Shown here piece by piece: positions 1 to 6,614 of a DNA stretch of 9,151 nt (the stretch's first letter is position 1; each line of letters opens with the position of its first letter). The stretch is from Hyphomicrobiales bacterium (lineage in GTDB: Bacteria; Pseudomonadota; Alphaproteobacteria; Rhizobiales; Afifellaceae), in assembly GCA_013812985.1 (NCBI GenBank), contig JACCSN010000657.1, forward strand, positions 1 through 9,151. Reading direction: 5' to 3'. A program made the position numbers and the translations under genes. Below the pieces are notes generated by a model. That model made no database searches, was not told the origin of the DNA, and worked only from the letters and a program-made list of their open reading frames with translations.

Positions 1-379
1 CCCCTGAAGCATCTGGAGACGAGGACGCTCAAGTCAGGTGTTGTCATCCTCCATTACGCGCCGGAGAGCAGACAGTGACGATCGATCCGCTCGTTCCGGT
101 CAACTAGGCTTGTCGAATTGGGAGTGCCTGGGGAAGCGGCGCGCTCCGGACGATCGGTGGCCAAGGGGCGTAGCTGCCATCAGCTTAAATCCGCGAATGA
201 CCGCTTATCGGTTTGGCGCAGCCAGCTCGGAACAGCTGAATTGTCCCGAAGAACGAACCCGCTGCGCGGGAGGGGCGCTGGTGGTGAGGGTTAGGTGAAA
301 ACGCGGCTGTTGCGCTTGCGTTGAGCGGCGTCCAGTGCGGGCAGAGCATCGCGGCTCCTTTCACGTGAGGAGCCCTACG
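1..379. other. No convincing gene; leader of the recombinase remnant
   Basis: I recognise no complete gene in this stretch. An open frame enters from the window edge and stops at a TGA at 76-78; its 25 residues could be the tail of a neighbouring gene, but they match no family I know. The open frame at 38-298 has no ribosome binding site and unconvincing composition. The bases from about 190 to 379 lead directly into the recombinase start and may be the end of the mobile element that carried it. I see no clear terminal inverted repeat. Confidence 0.4.
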
Positions 380-1276
380 ATGAACATGCCGATGCCTGCT
401 GCCCCCGTCAGCCCGCTGCGCCAGAGGCTGATCGACGATATGAACATGCGCCGCTTCTCGCGAGAGACGCAGCGCAACTACATCCGCGACGTGGGGCGCT
501 TCGCCACGTTCCTGGGGCGCCCGCCCGACACGGCGACGGGGGATGACCTGCGCCGGTTCCAGGTCGAGCAGCGCGATAGTGGCGTGTCCGTGCCGACCAT
601 GAACAGCATCGTGTCGGCGCTGCGGTTCTTCTTCACGCACACGCTCGACCGGCCGGACCTGGCACGCAAGCTGGTCCGGCTGGCCCACCCACGCAAGCTT
701 CCCGTGGTGCTGAGCCCCGACGAGGTGGCACGCCTGTTGAGCGCCACCACCTGCCTCAAGCACCAGGCGGCGCTGTCGGTCGCCTATGGTGCGGGCCTGC
801 GCGTCGCGGAGGTCTCGGCATTGAAGGTCGCCGATATCGACAGCGAGCGCATGCTGCTCCGCGTCGAGCGCGGCAAGGGCGGCCAGTATCGCAATGCCAT
901 GCTGTCGGCCGATCTGCTCACCCTGCTGCGCCAGTGGTGGAGGGTCGGGCGGCAACAGGGCGTGATGCATCGTGAAGGCTGGCTGTTCCCGGGGCAGCAC
1001 GCGATGAAGCCGATCAGCACCCGGCAGCTCTATCGCATTGTGGTCGAGGCGGCGCAGGCGGCAGACATCGCCAAGCGCGTCGGTCCGCACACGTTCGTCT
1101 TTGAGCGGCGTCGTAAAGGCGAAGCTGGTGAACTGGCTTCCCTGGTCGGTGTTGAAGATGTCGGGCCTCTCCTCAGCTCCATACTGCTTGCGGGTGATCC
1201 GCCGAATGTCCTTGTCCTTCTCAGCAGAAGGCTTCGCCACTTCCGTTTGGCATCCATCGTGTTCGACAGTCGTTAG
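380..1276 (+). pseudogene. Tyrosine recombinase (XerC/XerD-like phage integrase family), C-terminus replaced
   Basis: Enzymes of this family cut and rejoin DNA through a tyrosine. Here residues 1 to about 95 look like the SAM-like core-binding domain (SPLRQRLIDDM, RNYIRDVGRF) and residues 110-238 like the start of the catalytic domain. The first catalytic arginine (R141, in GAGLRVAEVSAL) and the beta-hairpin lysine (K166, in ERGKGGQ) are present. Resemblance stops at VGPHT (T238, about position 1093), where the family continues with LRHSFATHLL. The His-x-x-Arg box is cut after its histidine, and the later histidine and the tyrosine are missing, so the product should be inactive. The last 60 residues are antisense reading of an IS3 transposase fragment. 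The ATG at 380 is preferred over one at 335 because AGGAG lies at 368-372, seven bases upstream. I recall close relatives travelling with IS91-type transposases, but none is present here. The family call is firm and the loss of function very likely. Confidence 0.85.
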
Positions 1277-1300
1277 GAAATGAACCAAAAATCCTCCTCT
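1094..1300 (-). mobile_element. IS3-family insertion sequence remnant, orfA start fused to internal orfB
   Basis: Read on the minus strand, this stretch encodes TEVAKPSAEKDKDIRRITRK (about 1247-1188), which I recognise as the N-terminus of a widespread IS3-family OrfA. It is followed almost at once by PDIFNTDQGSQFTSFAF (about 1170-1120), which is the region around the second aspartate of the DDE catalytic core of OrfB. The end of orfA and the start of orfB are therefore missing, so the element has an internal deletion. It also breaks off at about 1094, where recombinase sequence begins. From memory the OrfA family starts MPNETEVAKP; here an ATG followed by CCAAAC is present at about 1254 but is out of frame with the rest, which suggests a small deletion near the start. 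An AGGAGG lies upstream, at 1293-1298 on the minus strand. The fragment cannot make transposase. The exact outer ends are not visible. Confidence 0.75.
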
Positions 1301-1357
1301 CTCAATCAGCCCAATTTTGTCTCAATGGCGCTGACGCCGGACAGGCCACAGAGAAGC

Positions 1358-1371
1358 CAGCCCAATGGCTG
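1358..1371 (-). terminator. Weak hairpin 14 bases after dctM
   Basis: CAGCC and GGCTG form a perfect 5-bp stem around a 4-base loop just downstream of the dctM stop codon. A second small stem (GGCG/CGCC) lies at 1327-1338. Neither is followed by a proper run of T on the minus strand, so they may mark a Rho-dependent or weak end of the TRAP operon, or mean nothing. Confidence 0.22.
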
Positions 1372-1384
1372 TTCGCGTCGAACT

Positions 1385-2689
1385 TCATATCTTGCTGGGC
1401 AGCCATAATGCGATCTGCGGGAAGAGCGCCAGGAGCAAGCCGCCGAGCAGCATAATGAGGAAGAACGGGAAGGCGGCTGCGGCAATACGCGTGATAGGAA
1501 CGCCTGTGATCGCCCGCAGGACGAAAAGGTTGAAGCCGACCGGTGGAGTCACCATGCCGACTTCGACCATTAGAACGAGGTAGATGCCGACCCAGATCGG
1601 ATCGAAGCCGGCCGTGAGCATGAGCGGCAGAGTGACCGGGACGGTCATCAGAATCATCGAGATGCCATCCAGCACACAGCCCAGCAGGATGTAGATGGCC
1701 GTGAGCAGGAGGAGCAGCGTCAGGGGAGAGAGCTCAAGAGCGGCAATTGCTTCCGAGAGCATCTGCGGCATGTGCATGAAGCCGATCGCGGTTGCCAGCA
1801 ACGCAGCGGCAGCGAGGGCGCTGCCTATCATCGCGGTCGTCAAAACCGCGCTCATCGCGGTCTGATACAGATCTCTGAGAGAAATCCCGCCACTGAACTT
1901 GGCGATCACGATCGCCCCAAGCACGCCAACAGCTGCGGATTCGGACGGCGTGGCGAAACCGCCATAGATGCTGCCCAAGAGGAAAACGATCAGCAACACC
2001 ACCGGAAGGAGATTGCTCAAGCTTCGAAGGCGGTCCACCCAGGTGAAACGATCTGATTGGGTCGGCGAGAACTCCGGCGTGACCACGCAGCGTCCGCCGA
2101 TATAGAGCGAGTAGAGCGCTCCCAGCATGATCCCGGGCAAAACCCCCGCCGCAAAGAGTTTGGCGACCGAGACCTCGGCGATGAGCCCATAGACGATCAG
2201 CGTGATCGATGGGGGAATCATGATGCCTATCGTGCCTGCTACGGTGATCGAGCCATAGACAAGGTTGGGGTAGTAGCCGCGCTGGATCAGTTCGCGCGTG
2301 GTGACTTTGCCGATCGTCGCCGTGGTAGCGACGCTCGACCCTGAAAGCGCGGAAAAGATCACCGCCCCACCGACATTGGCGTGCAGCAGCCCGCCCGGCA
2401 GCCGGCTCACCCAAGGCGCCAGCCCGCTGAACAGCTTCGCAGAAAGGGTGGTGCCACTGATGATCTCACCCATCCAGATAAACAGCGGCACCGCCGCCAT
2501 CTCGAAACTGAATACGCTCTTCAGCACAATTGGTGTCGATATCGACCCGATGCGCGCAACTGGGAAGTCGAGAAGGAAATAGAAGGAGAAGAAGGCCGTC
2601 AGGAATAGACCGACGAAGATCCAGACTCCGGAGCCGAGGGTAACCAGTACCACGACGAGCACGGAGAGAGCCGTGACAAACGGATCCAC
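1385..2689 (-). CDS. dctM: TRAP transporter large permease, DctM type
   Basis: This is the large inner-membrane subunit of a tripartite ATP-independent periplasmic (TRAP) transporter. It is the channel-forming part that moves the solute into the cell using an ion gradient, usually sodium in this family. The product is 434 residues, the usual length, and is almost wholly hydrophobic with about a dozen membrane segments. Family signatures are clear: GTIGIMIPPS at 152-161, LFAAGVLPGIML at 178-189, ATPSESAAVG at 246-255, DGISMILMTVP at 341-351 and VTPPVGFNLFV at 380-390. The start is a GTG at 2689, chosen because GAAGGGA (2701-2707, minus strand) lies 11 bases upstream, a slightly long spacing. 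An ATG at 2718 is out of frame and closes quickly. It is the last gene of dctPQM and lies 34 bases after dctQ. The gene looks intact. The solute cannot be inferred from this subunit. Confidence 0.95.
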   Translation of the reverse strand: MDPFVTALSVLVVVLVTLGSGVWIFVGLFLTAFFSFYFLLDFPVARIGSISTPIVLKSVFSFEMAAVPLFIWMGEIISGTTLSAKLFSGLAPWVSRLPGGLLHANVGGAVIFSALSGSSVATTATIGKVTTRELIQRGYYPNLVYGSITVAGTIGIMIPPSITLIVYGLIAEVSVAKLFAAGVLPGIMLGALYSLYIGGRCVVTPEFSPTQSDRFTWVDRLRSLSNLLPVVLLIVFLLGSIYGGFATPSESAAVGVLGAIVIAKFSGGISLRDLYQTAMSAVLTTAMIGSALAAAALLATAIGFMHMPQMLSEAIAALELSPLTLLLLLTAIYILLGCVLDGISMILMTVPVTLPLMLTAGFDPIWVGIYLVLMVEVGMVTPPVGFNLFVLRAITGVPITRIAAAAFPFFLIMLLGGLLLALFPQIALWLPSKI

Positions 2690-2723
2690 GGGATTCAGCG
2701 TCCCTTCGGGGAAAACATGTGGC

Positions 2724-3248
2724 TCACTCGATCGCGCCCTGCTCTTTCATCGGGGTCGCCCCGAGACACTGGCCGATCATGTAGACCAGAACCTGGAGCA
2801 TGAAGATTCCCATGCCGAAGGCGACGATGGCGTGCGGGATCCACATGGGTGTAGCAGCTCGCGTCATGCTGATGGTGCCGCCTGCGAAATCCCGGCCAAC
2901 CCTGACCGAAAGATAGTACAACACGAACGACATCACGCAGAGGGTAACGCCGCAAGTCGCGATCTCGAAAAAACGGCGCGCTGCCGGTCCGAGCCGACCG
3001 AGCAAGAGATCAACCCGCACGAGCGCGCCGGCGCGCAGCGCGTGCCCCAGTCCCAGGAAAACCATTGTGCCCAGGCCATAGGCGACATATTCTTCGGTAA
3101 TCTGTGTCGAGCGCCCGAAAAACGACCGCAGCGTAATCTCGATCAATATCAGGACAGTGATGGAGAGCAGGACCAACGCGGCCGCCTGAGCGGCGGCCCG
3201 CGCCACCAACGCGGAGATTCGATCAACAAGAGCGAAGCTCCGCGGCAT
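2724..3248 (-). CDS. dctQ: TRAP transporter small permease, DctQ type
   Basis: This is the small membrane subunit of the TRAP transporter, which pairs with DctM and is thought to help dock the periplasmic binding protein. The product is 174 residues, usual for the family, with four predicted membrane segments near residues 21-41, 55-72, 96-116 and 136-160. The pattern TEEYVAYGLG in the second segment and ATPMWIPHAIVAFG at 132-145 are typical of DctQ. An open frame extends upstream to 3341, but that would overlap the end of dctP by 70 bases and add a very basic, non-family leader. I therefore chose the ATG at 3248, which has AGAAGGA at 3256-3262 (minus strand) seven bases upstream. It follows dctP by 23 bases and is clearly in the same operon. 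The sequence is diverged, as is normal for this subunit, but nothing appears broken. Confidence 0.92.
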   Translation of the reverse strand: MPRSFALVDRISALVARAAAQAAALVLLSITVLILIEITLRSFFGRSTQITEEYVAYGLGTMVFLGLGHALRAGALVRVDLLLGRLGPAARRFFEIATCGVTLCVMSFVLYYLSVRVGRDFAGGTISMTRAATPMWIPHAIVAFGMGIFMLQVLVYMIGQCLGATPMKEQGAIE

Positions 3249-3271
3249 GCGCCGATCCTTCTCTTCAGACC

Positions 3272-4279
3272 TTAGTTTCCGCCACTTTTTGCGAGATACT
3301 GATCGAGCACTGCGGCGCCTGCGCCCGCTTTCGTGCGCCAATCCGCGATCACCGGCTCTGCTGACTCGTTGAGCTTGGTCACGAGGTCCTCAGCCGGTTC
3401 CACGATGACGTTGACCTTCTTGGCGCGCATATCTTCATAGTTCTTGGCGACCTGTGTGCCGAGACGCTCAAAGGTGCGCCGGGTGGTCTCCGTCCCTGCT
3501 TCAAGCACCGCCTTCTGAAGGTCCTCTGGAAGGGCGTCCCAGACCTCCTTGTTGATGGTGACGGCGCTGATCGGGATAGCCCAGTTGATTTCGGTAAAAT
3601 TTGGCAGGTATTCCTCAAGGCCGCTGCTGATGCCAAGGTCCGCGGAGGTCACGACCGCGTCGATCGCGCCGGTGTTCAGCGCGGGCATGACGTCGCCCCA
3701 GTTCATGTTGACGGCCGCTGCCCCGGCGCCGGTAAAGGTGTTCAGGCTGTTCAGATCGAAGGCGCGGATCTTCAACCCCTGCAGCGCCGCGAGATTCTCT
3801 ACTGGCTGCCGACTCCAGATGCCGCTCGGCGGAAAAATTCCTGCGCTCACAACAACCTGGTTGTACTTTTCAAAAGTCTGCTTGAGGCTCGGCTGAGAGA
3901 CCTCATGCATGACATTAAGATCCTCCTGGTCCTGCAACAGGAAGGGGAGGGTGGACAGGAGGAACATGGGGTCGTAACCGCCGTAGTATGACAGAGCATG
4001 CCGTGCGATCGGCACGCCGCCTTCCTGCACTGCGGTCAGGTGGTCGACGCCCTTGTAGCCCAAGGAGCCATCGAAATGGTGGACGATCTTGATCCGCCCG
4101 TTCGTTTTTTCCGCAACGAGCTCGGCAAAGGTCACGTCGGCGACTCCGTCCGAGGACGTGCGGCTAAACACGTTCGGCATGTCCCAGGAGAACTCGGGAT
4201 CGGCCGCAAAAGAAGGCGCGGTGGCAAGCGCCAGACCGCCGGCAAAGGCGGCGCTACGAACTGCTTTCAGAACACTCAT
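3272..4279 (-). CDS. dctP: TRAP transporter solute-binding protein, DctP type
   Basis: This is the periplasmic receptor that captures the solute and hands it to DctQM. The product is 335 residues, normal for the family. A Sec signal peptide is evident: basic residues at 5 and 8, a hydrophobic stretch at 10-20, and a likely cut after SFA (residue 25). The mature protein shows the DctP layout. GLKIR carries the conserved arginine (R172) that in characterised members pairs with a carboxylate of the ligand, and MNWGDVMPALNTGAIDAVVT at 192-211 is the usual helix-and-strand signature after it. The arginine suggests an acidic solute, which is inference. The ATG at 4279 has GGAGGA six bases upstream. 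It is the first gene of dctPQM, transcribed away from hyuA across a shared control region, which suggests that transporter and enzyme serve the same compound. No frameshift or missing part is seen. Confidence 0.95.
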   Translation of the reverse strand: MSVLKAVRSAAFAGGLALATAPSFAADPEFSWDMPNVFSRTSSDGVADVTFAELVAEKTNGRIKIVHHFDGSLGYKGVDHLTAVQEGGVPIARHALSYYGGYDPMFLLSTLPFLLQDQEDLNVMHEVSQPSLKQTFEKYNQVVVSAGIFPPSGIWSRQPVENLAALQGLKIRAFDLNSLNTFTGAGAAAVNMNWGDVMPALNTGAIDAVVTSADLGISSGLEEYLPNFTEINWAIPISAVTINKEVWDALPEDLQKAVLEAGTETTRRTFERLGTQVAKNYEDMRAKKVNVIVEPAEDLVTKLNESAEPVIADWRTKAGAGAAVLDQYLAKSGGN

Positions 4280-4340
4280 GACGAATCCTCCGAGCGGATT
4301 TCCCTGTTGGCTAGCCGAGTAGTCGGCCAGCGGGTTTCAA

Positions 4341-4356
4341 CATACGATGGCGTATG
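4341..4356. promoter_or_regulatory. 16-bp palindrome, candidate operator
   Basis: CATACG-ATGG-CGTATG is a perfect inverted repeat with 6-base arms and a 4-base spacer, between the divergent dctP and hyuA starts. It overlaps the place where the -10 element of the likely dctP promoter would lie. Half-site copies occur at 4403-4408 (CCATAC) and 4519-4524 (GTATGG, just before the hyuA start). The size and symmetry fit binding by a dimeric regulator; which family is unknown. A repressor role is inferred from the position only. Confidence 0.5.
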
Positions 4357-4377
4357 GCACATCCCGATAGCTGTCAA
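4349..4377 (-). promoter_or_regulatory. Possible dctPQM promoter
   Basis: On the minus strand a perfect TTGACA (4377-4372) is followed after 17 bases by TACGCC (4354-4349). The -35 match is exact, but the -10 match is poor, as expected for a promoter needing an activator or for a non-sigma70-consensus alphaproteobacterial promoter. It lies about 70 bases before the dctP start and runs into the palindrome at 4341-4356. Confidence 0.35.
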
Positions 4378-4461
4378 TCGAGCAGGTGGGGTAGTTGTCG
4401 GACCATACAAACAGGCCGGAAGCGCACCGGTTCGGCCCAGAATAGTGGAGTTCTCGCCAGA

Positions 4462-4490
4462 TTGACCGCAAAAATCGCCTATGGTCTATC
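4462..4490 (+). promoter_or_regulatory. Possible hyuAB promoter
   Basis: TTGACC (4462-4467) is followed after 17 bases by TCTATC (4485-4490), about 35 bases before the chosen hyuA start. The -35 is five of six to consensus and the -10 is weak. The element would leave a short leader with only a modest AGGTG as ribosome binding site. This is a candidate only. Confidence 0.25.
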
Positions 4491-4525
4491 TCTTTGCAAT
4501 AAAGGTCCAGACACAGGTGTATGGA

Positions 4526-6601
4526 ATGATCCGGCTCGGCGTGGATATCGGCGGGACGTTCACCGATTTTGCAGTCGTTGACCAATCACGCGGCTGGACG
4601 GCCGTCCATAAGAGACTGACCACCCCCGCGGATCCATCACTTGCCGTGATCGAGGGGGTGCAAGCGATTGCAGCCGAAAACAGCTTGCAGATCAGTGCTA
4701 TCGGCGAGATCGTTCATGGAACGACCCTCGTGACAAATGCGCTGATCGAGCGGCGGGGCGCCGTCACTGGCATGCTCGTGACCCGCGGCTTTCGCGATAC
4801 TTTCGATATTGGGCAGGAGCAACGGTACGATCTCTATGACTTGCGGCTACGCTTCGCAGAGCCGCTGGTGGCGCGTTCGCATCGCGCTGAGGTGACCGAA
4901 CGAATGGATCATCGCGGGCGAGTGTTGATGCCACTCGACGAGGTGGAGTTGCGAGACGCCCTCAGCTTCCTGGTGACGGAGAAAGGCGTTGAGGCCCTTG
5001 CAATCTGCTTCCTTCATTCATATGCGAACGGGAGCCACGAGGAACGCGCGACGGCGGTCGCTCAAGAGATGTTCCCAAAGCTCTATATCTCGTCCTCTGC
5101 AAACGTGTTCCCGTACGCGCGGGAGTTGGAAAGATGGACCACCGCCTGTGCGAACGCCTATTCGCAGCCGATGGTGGATCAGTACCTGGCGCGTCTTGAA
5201 GCAGGACTAGGGGCTATCGGCTTCGCCGGCCACCTTTCCGTCATCGCTTCGGGCGGGGGGCTGATGTCTATCCGAATGGCCCGTCAGCACCCGGTTAGGC
5301 TCCTGGAATCCGGGCCGGCCGCCGGGGTGCTAATGGCCTCGCGTCTCGGGCGTGAACTCGCAATCAAAAACCTGCTCTCGTTCGATCTCGGCGGCACCAC
5401 CGCGAAGGGAGCCCTGGTGCGGGGCGGGGAGCCGTTCAAGAAATATACCTTCGAAGCGGCGCGCGCCTACAAGCACAAAGCCGGTAGCGGCCTGCAGCTT
5501 CAGATTCCAGTGATCGATATGGCGGAGATTGGTTCCGGCGGCGGCAGCATCGTGTCGGTAAACGAACTCGGATTGATCCGCGTCGGCCCGCGCAGCGCCA
5601 GTTCCGTTCCAGGCCCCGCGTGTTATGGATTGGGTGGGCAGAACGCCACGCTGACCGACGCCAACCTCTCTCTTGGCTATCTGGACGCTAGCTACTTTCT
5701 TGGCGGCCGAATGAAACTTGAACCGCGGCTTGCGGTGGACGCATTAGAAGCCGCAGTTGGTGGGCCGCTCAGGCTGGACAGGACGCGGGCGGCCTGGGGC
5801 GTTCACGACATCGCCAATGAGGACATCAGTCGCGCTTTCCGTATGCATGCCACCGAACGAGGCTTCGACTACCGCAAGTCGACAATGGTCGCCTTTGGTG
5901 GAGGCGGACCAATTCATGGCGCGCGGATCGCCCGCAAATTGAAAGTGCCAAGGGTGATTTATCCCGCGGGCGCGGGCGTGATGTCCGCCTTCGGAATGCT
6001 AGTGGGCGCGGCGTCCTTCGAGGTCGTCCGTTCGCAAACGAGGCTCTTCACTGATCTGGATGCCGCCACGGTGCAAAACACTGTTGCGGAGGTGGAGGAG
6101 GAAGCAGCGGGGTATCTCGTTGCCTCTGGCATCGGCCGGGAGACCATAGAGATAGACCGCAGAATCGACATGCGCTACCGAGGTCAGGGCTACGACATCG
6201 AGGTGCGGCTCCCGCCTGACAAACTAGGCGAGGCGCTTCTGCAGGCGCTTCCGGAGCTGTTTGCGACCGCCTACAGAGACATCTTCCACACCATCCTTGA
6301 CCAGCCCTTGGAGATCACTGGGTGGAAGGTCAAGGCATCAGGACAGCAACCGGGCTTCATGCCCCTGGTGGGGAAGATGATGGCGAACTCCGACCCGTTG
6401 AAAGGTCGCCGCATCGCATATTTCCCGTTGGCCGGCGGAATGGTCGATTGTCCGATCTATGATCGTTACGCGCTCAGCATCGGCGACACGCTTGAAGGCC
6501 CATGCCTGGTGGAGGAGCGTGAATCCACCTGCCTGCTCGATGTCGGCGATCGCGGCCGGATCGATGAATTTGGAAATCTTGTCGCCGACATCGCGATTTG
6601 A
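4526..6601 (+). CDS. hyuA: Hydantoinase A / oxoprolinase family protein (HyuA)
   Basis: This is the ATP-binding subunit of the HyuA/HyuB superfamily, which includes N-methylhydantoinase, 5-oxoprolinase, caprolactamase and acetone or acetophenone carboxylase subunits. These use ATP to activate a carbonyl so that a ring can be opened or a carboxyl group added. The product is 691 residues, the usual length. The N-terminal nucleotide fold begins VDIGGTFTDF (6-15), with HGTTLVTNALIERRGA at 64-79. The second half of the actin-like fold has FDLGGTTAKGAL (286-297), GSGGGSIVSV (336-345), PGPACYGLGG (362-371) and VAFGGGGPIHG (455-465). All key glycine motifs are intact. The ATG at 4526 is preferred because family proteins start a few residues before the DIGGTFTD motif and because an earlier in-frame ATG at 4481 has no ribosome binding site. 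It is the first gene of an operon with hyuB, 13 bases downstream, and divergent from the TRAP genes. Substrate is unknown. Confidence 0.93.
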   Translation: MIRLGVDIGGTFTDFAVVDQSRGWTAVHKRLTTPADPSLAVIEGVQAIAAENSLQISAIGEIVHGTTLVTNALIERRGAVTGMLVTRGFRDTFDIGQEQRYDLYDLRLRFAEPLVARSHRAEVTERMDHRGRVLMPLDEVELRDALSFLVTEKGVEALAICFLHSYANGSHEERATAVAQEMFPKLYISSSANVFPYARELERWTTACANAYSQPMVDQYLARLEAGLGAIGFAGHLSVIASGGGLMSIRMARQHPVRLLESGPAAGVLMASRLGRELAIKNLLSFDLGGTTAKGALVRGGEPFKKYTFEAARAYKHKAGSGLQLQIPVIDMAEIGSGGGSIVSVNELGLIRVGPRSASSVPGPACYGLGGQNATLTDANLSLGYLDASYFLGGRMKLEPRLAVDALEAAVGGPLRLDRTRAAWGVHDIANEDISRAFRMHATERGFDYRKSTMVAFGGGGPIHGARIARKLKVPRVIYPAGAGVMSAFGMLVGAASFEVVRSQTRLFTDLDAATVQNTVAEVEEEAAGYLVASGIGRETIEIDRRIDMRYRGQGYDIEVRLPPDKLGEALLQALPELFATAYRDIFHTILDQPLEITGWKVKASGQQPGFMPLVGKMMANSDPLKGRRIAYFPLAGGMVDCPIYDRYALSIGDTLEGPCLVEERESTCLLDVGDRGRIDEFGNLVADIAI

Positions 6602-6614
6602 GCGGGAGCAGACG

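Noticed and set aside
185..1288. A 367-residue open frame on the minus strand covering the whole recombinase
   Set aside because: Only its first 50 or so residues (the IS3 remnant) resemble a protein family. The rest is the antisense of the recombinase and is kept open by high GC content.
1734..2414. A 226-residue open frame overlapping dctM on the same strand
   Set aside because: It is a frame shadow of dctM, rich in Arg, His and Asp, with no family resemblance, whereas the dctM frame has all DctM signatures.
2673..3275. A 200-residue open frame on the plus strand opposite dctQ
   Set aside because: Composition is typical of antisense reading (many His, Arg, Glu and Gln), no ribosome binding site, and dctQ on the other strand is a clear match.
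3249..3341. A longer dctQ start giving 31 extra residues
   Set aside because: It would overlap dctP by 70 bases and adds a strongly basic leader not seen in DctQ proteins. The ATG at 3248 has a good ribosome binding site.
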